NCBI GenBank assembly: GCA_023140905.1 | Contig: JAGLKS010000032.1 | Coordinates: forward strand, 1-10,370 | DNA from: Alphaproteobacteria bacterium | GTDB taxonomy: Bacteria > Pseudomonadota > Alphaproteobacteria > Micavibrionales > Micavibrionaceae | Length of the DNA stretch: 10,370 nt | Direction of reading: 5' to 3' | Part shown: positions 7,117-10,370 of the stretch, in pieces | Position numbering within the stretch: the stretch's first letter is position 1 | Layout: each line of letters starts with the position of its first letter | Translations under genes and position numbers: made by a program | The notes under the pieces: model-generated | Database searches by the model: none | The model's input: the letters and a program-made list of their open reading frames with translations, nothing else | What the model was told of the DNA's origin: nothing

Positions 7117-7167
7117 ATGAAAGCTAATAATTGTATTGTGCACTGTGATGTTGATAGAAAAAGATAA
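7117..7167 (+). CDS. Possible 16-codon leader ORF overlapping the next gene
   Basis: A strong purine-rich SD (GGAAGGTGGAG, 7097-7107) is placed 9 nt before an ATG at 7117. That ATG opens a frame of only 16 codons (MKANNCIVHCDVDRKR) before a TAA at 7165-7167. It overlaps the start of the phosphodiesterase-like gene in another frame. It may be a translated leader peptide, or the true start of the downstream gene separated from it by a +1 shift in a run of five A (7158-7162). It may also be meaningless. The signal quality of the SD is the only evidence for translation. Confidence 0.3.
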   Translation: MKANNCIVHCDVDRKR

Positions 7168-8263
7168 TATATTTCAGATAATTTCTTCGGAGATTGAAGA
7201 TGTGAATGTGAACAATGTCCTGAGTTCCAGAGAAGAACTGAGGGCTGGTTTACGTGTTGCGGAGGAAAACTTCGAGCAGAATTATACTTTGGCGAAAGCC
7301 CGGTTGGAATTCGTATTTTGTGAAGACTTTAATACAGAAGAATCAACGCAGGCTACTTATATGCTCATGCAGGAGTGGCATGCTGGTGAGTCTTTGTTTA
7401 GTACAATGTCTATGGTGCTTGTTGCCTTGGAGAGGTTCGGTTTTGTCGGAGAAAAAACTAATGATAGTGATGATGATAAAGAACAAATACAAAGCTTGAT
7501 ACATGCTATTCTTGTGGCAAGCATTTTAGCAGAAATACCAAATAATCTGCCCTATCATAATAATCTGCATTTTCGTAAAGTTCTCCTACATGTCATGCGC
7601 ATGGTTGCAGTGCATAATTACAAAATTTATAAAGATACGTCCCGCCACCTAAGCAAGATCGATATTGCAAAGCTGATTATCGGCGCTTGTATCCACGATA
7701 TCGGGCATGAAGGTGAGGGGAATTTTATCGATCATAAATATCATTTAGCAATGATCGAACAACGCTCTTATGACTATGCTTATCCTTATCTAAAACATGC
7801 AGGACTTGATGATGACATTCTGAATGATATCAGAGTTATGTTGATTGTAACGGATGTCTCTCCGGTTGGTGACCCGATCAGTCCGGTTAATCAGTTGCGC
7901 TCGGTATATGAATATCATTTTGGTATGGACGCTGATTCACATGAGGATGTTTATTTATCCAGTGAGCTTACAGTACTAAAAGAAGATAGTCATTTATGCT
8001 TTTTATGTGTGATGTTGCAAGAAGCTGATATTATGAACTCAGCGGGAGTTGATTACGATATCACGCGTTTTGAGTCCGTTGCTATTAGTAAAGAAATTGG
8101 GCTTTCTCACTCTTTGCCGGAAGATACGTTGCTGTTCCTGATTACAATATGTAAGGGTAAATTATTGTCTGATGCTGCGCGGTATTTGGCTGCGGATAAT
8201 TTGGACCATATTATAAAACGCGTTATGAAAGATTTCCGTAGCGGTAATAATTCTTATTTGTAG
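7148..8263 (+). CDS. HD-fold protein resembling class I cyclic nucleotide phosphodiesterases
   Basis: Predicted metal-dependent hydrolase of a phosphodiester bond, by family most likely a 3',5'-cyclic nucleotide, in the cytoplasm (no signal peptide or membrane segment). The 371-residue product has an N-terminal helical part of unknown role (about 1-110, with an acidic NDSDDDKE stretch at 105-112). The catalytic region follows: YHNNLH (His137, Asn138, His141), HDIGHEGEGNFI (183-194, a full match to the class I PDE signature H-D-x-x-H-x-G-x-x-N), Glu204 (MIEQRS), VTDVS (235-239) and LQEADIMN (metal Asp294). These are the proton donor and metal ligands of the PDE4-type site. The loop between the signature and Glu204 is about nine residues shorter than in PDE4, and no Gln occurs after Asp294, so the purine-binding glutamine appears absent. 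Start is uncertain: GTG 7145, TTG 7136 and ATG 7148 all lack an adjacent SD. Divergent from aroG and convergent (5 nt) with the TPR gene. Another HD hydrolase activity remains possible. Confidence 0.8.
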   Translation: MLIEKDNIFQIISSEIEDVNVNNVLSSREELRAGLRVAEENFEQNYTLAKARLEFVFCEDFNTEESTQATYMLMQEWHAGESLFSTMSMVLVALERFGFVGEKTNDSDDDKEQIQSLIHAILVASILAEIPNNLPYHNNLHFRKVLLHVMRMVAVHNYKIYKDTSRHLSKIDIAKLIIGACIHDIGHEGEGNFIDHKYHLAMIEQRSYDYAYPYLKHAGLDDDILNDIRVMLIVTDVSPVGDPISPVNQLRSVYEYHFGMDADSHEDVYLSSELTVLKEDSHLCFLCVMLQEADIMNSAGVDYDITRFESVAISKEIGLSHSLPEDTLLFLITICKGKLLSDAARYLAADNLDHIIKRVMKDFRSGNNSYL

Positions 8264-8268
8264 ATACC

Positions 8269-9024
8269 TTATGTTTTTTCCTCAAAAAACATCTGTTTAA
8301 TGATGTTTCTTTTTTCCAGAGGAAACCCAAGCAACTGGTTCAGGTTATTTTTAGCTACATGGTTATCAGGCCATAGCGCGAGAGCTTTTTCATATTGTTC
8401 CATCGCATTTTCTAGATTTCCTTCATATCGGTAGACGATTCCAAGATTAGTGTAGCTTACGGAAAGCCGACGTCCGGTTTCAATTTTTGAAGCCACTATA
8501 TCATCAATACGTTTTTCAATAATCTTTTCTAAATCAAGATTATCAAAAGCAGGATCATTCTCAGAGAAAAACGGCAAGATCATATTGTAAACATCTTCGC
8601 GTTCCATGGACTCTATTTTTTCAAGCCAGTTTGTATAAACATCTATACTACTTTTGAGGTATTGTTTTGCCTGCGTAAAATTGTCTATGTGAGGCTCTTT
8701 TTGATTTATAATATCTGTTTCTACTTTGATAAGAAAAACAGATCCTCGATTATTAAGAACAACTCCAATCTCATATGAATCAGCATACCCGGAAGTATTC
8801 CTATAGATATCCTCCACCTGATCCAGCACCAACAATGCCAGATCGGTTTCATTTTCACTCATGAGATTATTATATTTCACCATTATTTTCCGTGCTTCAA
8901 TGATTCTCGGATCCTCCGCACGGTTTAATTCACGGTAATAAACCCATCCAGAAGCTACAATAACTCCTGAAATTAGAAACAAGATCAATAAAAGTGTTTT
9001 TAATTTTCTTGAAATAAAGTTCAT
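8269..9024 (-). CDS. Membrane-anchored TPR-repeat protein
   Basis: I do not recognise a specific family for this 251-residue protein. A short basic N-terminus (NFISRKLK) is followed by one hydrophobic segment at about residues 9-30 (TLLLILFLISGVIVASGWVYY). No lipobox cysteine or clear cleavage site is seen, so it is probably an uncleaved anchor with the rest in the periplasm. The clearest tetratricopeptide unit is at about 187-220 (SVSYTNLGIVYRYEGNLENAMEQYEKALALWPD). A second half unit follows it, and a degenerate unit is likely around 80-140. TPR domains mediate protein-protein contacts. Of the starts TTG 9036, GTG 9033, ATG 9030 and ATG 9024, I chose 9024 because GGTGA lies just upstream at suitable distance. 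It follows the symporter on the same strand after a hairpin terminator, and converges with the phosphodiesterase-like gene. A role as partner or sensor for the transporter is only a guess from position. Confidence 0.75.
   Translation of the reverse strand: MNFISRKLKTLLLILFLISGVIVASGWVYYRELNRAEDPRIIEARKIMVKYNNLMSENETDLALLVLDQVEDIYRNTSGYADSYEIGVVLNNRGSVFLIKVETDIINQKEPHIDNFTQAKQYLKSSIDVYTNWLEKIESMEREDVYNMILPFFSENDPAFDNLDLEKIIEKRIDDIVASKIETGRRLSVSYTNLGIVYRYEGNLENAMEQYEKALALWPDNHVAKNNLNQLLGFPLEKRNIIKQMFFEEKT
8271..8292. terminator. AT-rich hairpin at a convergent gene junction
   Basis: ATGTTTTTT (8271-8279) and AAAAAACAT (8284-8292) form a perfect 9-bp stem with a 4-nt loop, starting 8 nt after the phosphodiesterase-like stop. 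Only one G-C pair is present and no separate U-tract follows, so it would be a weak terminator at best. It also lies inside the last codons of the TPR gene on the other strand (MFFEEKT), which may explain the sequence. Confidence 0.25.
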
Positions 9025-9032
9025 TTTCATCA

Positions 9033-9070
9033 CCAAAAAATAAAGAGAAGCGCTCTATTAAAGGCGCTTC
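9033..9070 (-). terminator. Intrinsic terminator after the symporter gene
   Basis: On the minus strand, GAAGCGC and GCGCTTC (plus-strand positions 9064-9070 and 9047-9053) form a 7-bp GC-rich stem with a 10-nt loop. It is followed by TCTTTATTTTTT, a good U-rich tail. It starts 8 nt after the symporter stop, and its tail runs into the start region of the TPR gene. That leaves the TPR gene dependent on read-through or on a promoter inside the symporter gene. Confidence 0.75.
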
Positions 9071-9078
9071 CCAAATCT

Positions 9079-10370
9079 TTAGCCTTCTTTTACACCATGA
9101 ACCTTCACAGCAAGAAACTTCTTAATCTCAAGCGGTGGTGCCGGTGTCATAAGAGACACTGTTATATTTGCAATAATTGCAAGCGGTGCAGCAATCCATG
9201 CATAAGACCACGGGTTAATATAGTATCCTACAAACTCGTTATAGGGGAGTGTAACCCCGAATTTGCCTGCAATAAAATATGCAATAGCTACAAGTGAAAT
9301 ACTAACTCCTACAGTAAGCCCTGCAATCGCACCCTGCTTATTGGATCCACTCCACCAGATACCCAGCAAAAAGAGCGGAAAGAGCGTACATCCTGCAAGT
9401 GAGAAGGCAACAGCAACAAGCTGAGCAATAAGCGCTAGCTTAAAGGCGGCAACAATACCAACGCCCACAGCCATAACGACTGTTGCAATCCTTGCCATTT
9501 TCATCTGTGTTTCATTGGATGCTTGCGGATTTAAGACCTTGTAATATAGATCATGTGAAAATCCAGATGCACCGGCAACGAGAAGCCCTGAGACAGTTGA
9601 AAATGCTGCAGAGACAGCTCCCGCTGCCAAAAAGCCTACAACCAGCGGATGGATACTCCCCAACTGTGCCGTATAAACAACAATGGCATCCTTTGAAAGT
9701 GCCCCTACTTCCGGATTGGAGGATAGAATTTTACCGAATGCAGAATAGAGCGGTGATACCCAGTAAAGGATACAGATAAAGAATAGCCCCCATACAACAG
9801 ACCATCTAGCATCGCTTGTCTTCGGTACAACATAAAACTTCTGGATCACATGAGGCAAACCAGCTGTTCCGACCATCAATGAGAAACATACGGCCATCCA
9901 TTGGAAAAAGTCCTTGCCCGTTGAAGGATCCCACGGCATAGCAAATTCAGGGCTTGGCAAAATAGCATAAGCATGTCCAAAGGAATTAACAAAATCACTG
10001 CTCGGAACACCTGCTACAATATCAGAAACAACCTGTCCATAGCCTATTGGAGGTATCAACCAGAAATAATCAAACTTCCAGGTTAAAAGAAATGCCGGAA
10101 TTAAAAAGGAAACAATAATGATGACATATTGAATCTGTTGGTTTTTGGTAACACCAAGCATACCGGATATAAGAGTGTAAAAGAGGACAACCGAAGATCC
10201 GATAATCACTGCCCAAACGTAAGGGACACCAAGAATCCACTGAAACATGATACCGATTCCACCAAACTGGCCAACACAATAGCAAAATGAAATCAGAATA
10301 CCTATTATGGCCGTTGTCGCTCTGAGGCCTGTTGAGTAATAACGGTCACCAATAAAGTCCGGAGCAGTAT
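9079..10370 (-). CDS. Sodium:solute symporter, VC_2705/ActP-like (5' end outside window)
   Basis: A member of the sodium:solute symporter (SSS) family, predicted to import a small organic solute with Na+ across the inner membrane. About 430 C-terminal residues are visible. The frame stays open to the right edge, so the start and the first helices lie beyond 10370. The visible part begins APDFIGDRYYSTGLRATTA and holds roughly ten hydrophobic segments. Blocks I associate with the VC_2705 subfamily are FSLMVGTAGLPHVIQKFYVVPKTSDAR, LAAGAVSAAFSTVSGLLVAGASGFSHDLYYKV with the conserved Ser-rich segment of the sodium site, and the C-terminal VSLMTPAPPLE. Relatives include acetate permease ActP; the substrate here cannot be read from sequence. 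Members of this subfamily are often preceded by a small two-helix partner subunit (DUF4212), which would lie outside the window. An internal ATG at 10248 is not the start, since the family continues upstream of it. Followed by a terminator and the TPR gene. Confidence 0.93.
   Translation of the reverse strand, partial: TAPDFIGDRYYSTGLRATTAIIGILISFCYCVGQFGGIGIMFQWILGVPYVWAVIIGSSVVLFYTLISGMLGVTKNQQIQYVIIIVSFLIPAFLLTWKFDYFWLIPPIGYGQVVSDIVAGVPSSDFVNSFGHAYAILPSPEFAMPWDPSTGKDFFQWMAVCFSLMVGTAGLPHVIQKFYVVPKTSDARWSVVWGLFFICILYWVSPLYSAFGKILSSNPEVGALSKDAIVVYTAQLGSIHPLVVGFLAAGAVSAAFSTVSGLLVAGASGFSHDLYYKVLNPQASNETQMKMARIATVVMAVGVGIVAAFKLALIAQLVAVAFSLAGCTLFPLFLLGIWWSGSNKQGAIAGLTVGVSISLVAIAYFIAGKFGVTLPYNEFVGYYINPWSYAWIAAPLAIIANITVSLMTPAPPLEIKKFLAVKVHGVKEG

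Noticed and set aside
10070..10285. Alternative-frame minus-strand ORF of 71 codons within the symporter
   Set aside because: The symporter frame is continuous to the window edge with family similarity, so this is a shadow.

Overview
The window looks like chromosomal core sequence from a low-to-moderate GC alphaproteobacterium. The evidence is a 205-residue S4 protein with the alphaproteobacterial-style N-terminus, a short GltX-type glutamyl-tRNA synthetase, a class II DAHP synthase and a fused glutaminase/NAD synthetase. The order or genus cannot be fixed from the sequence alone. I saw no tRNA, rRNA, CRISPR array, transposase, integrase or attachment site.

Layout from left to right. Positions 1-206 hold no gene I recognise. 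A good sigma70-type promoter (208-235) drives rpsD (360-977, +) through a leader of about 118 nt that can fold. A bidirectional terminator (1017-1043) separates rpsD from the convergent trmJ (1091-1969, -). Divergent from trmJ is a small gene of unknown function (2113-2346, +) whose promoter is interleaved with palindromes. It converges on a probable three-gene minus-strand operon read as aroG (5501-6898), nadE (3803-5485), gltX (2393-3739), with one recognisable promoter upstream of aroG (6963-6991).

Divergent from aroG is the most unusual gene here (7148-8263, +). It encodes an HD-fold protein with the complete metal-binding signature of eukaryote-type class I cyclic nucleotide phosphodiesterases, but no C-terminal glutamine. 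Its promoter region carries a perfect 13-bp tandem repeat, and its start region has a well-placed Shine-Dalgarno/ATG in the wrong frame. It meets tail to tail a membrane-anchored TPR protein gene (8269-9024, -). That gene lies downstream of a sodium:solute symporter of the VC_2705/ActP-like type (9079-10370, -), which runs off the right edge. A hairpin terminator sits between symporter and TPR gene.

Functionally the left two thirds is housekeeping: ribosome assembly, tRNA modification and charging, NAD synthesis, and the first step of the shikimate pathway. The right third is more accessory: a putative cyclic nucleotide (or related) hydrolase and a solute uptake locus. No nucleotide cyclase is visible, so the signalling role is inferred from the protein alone.
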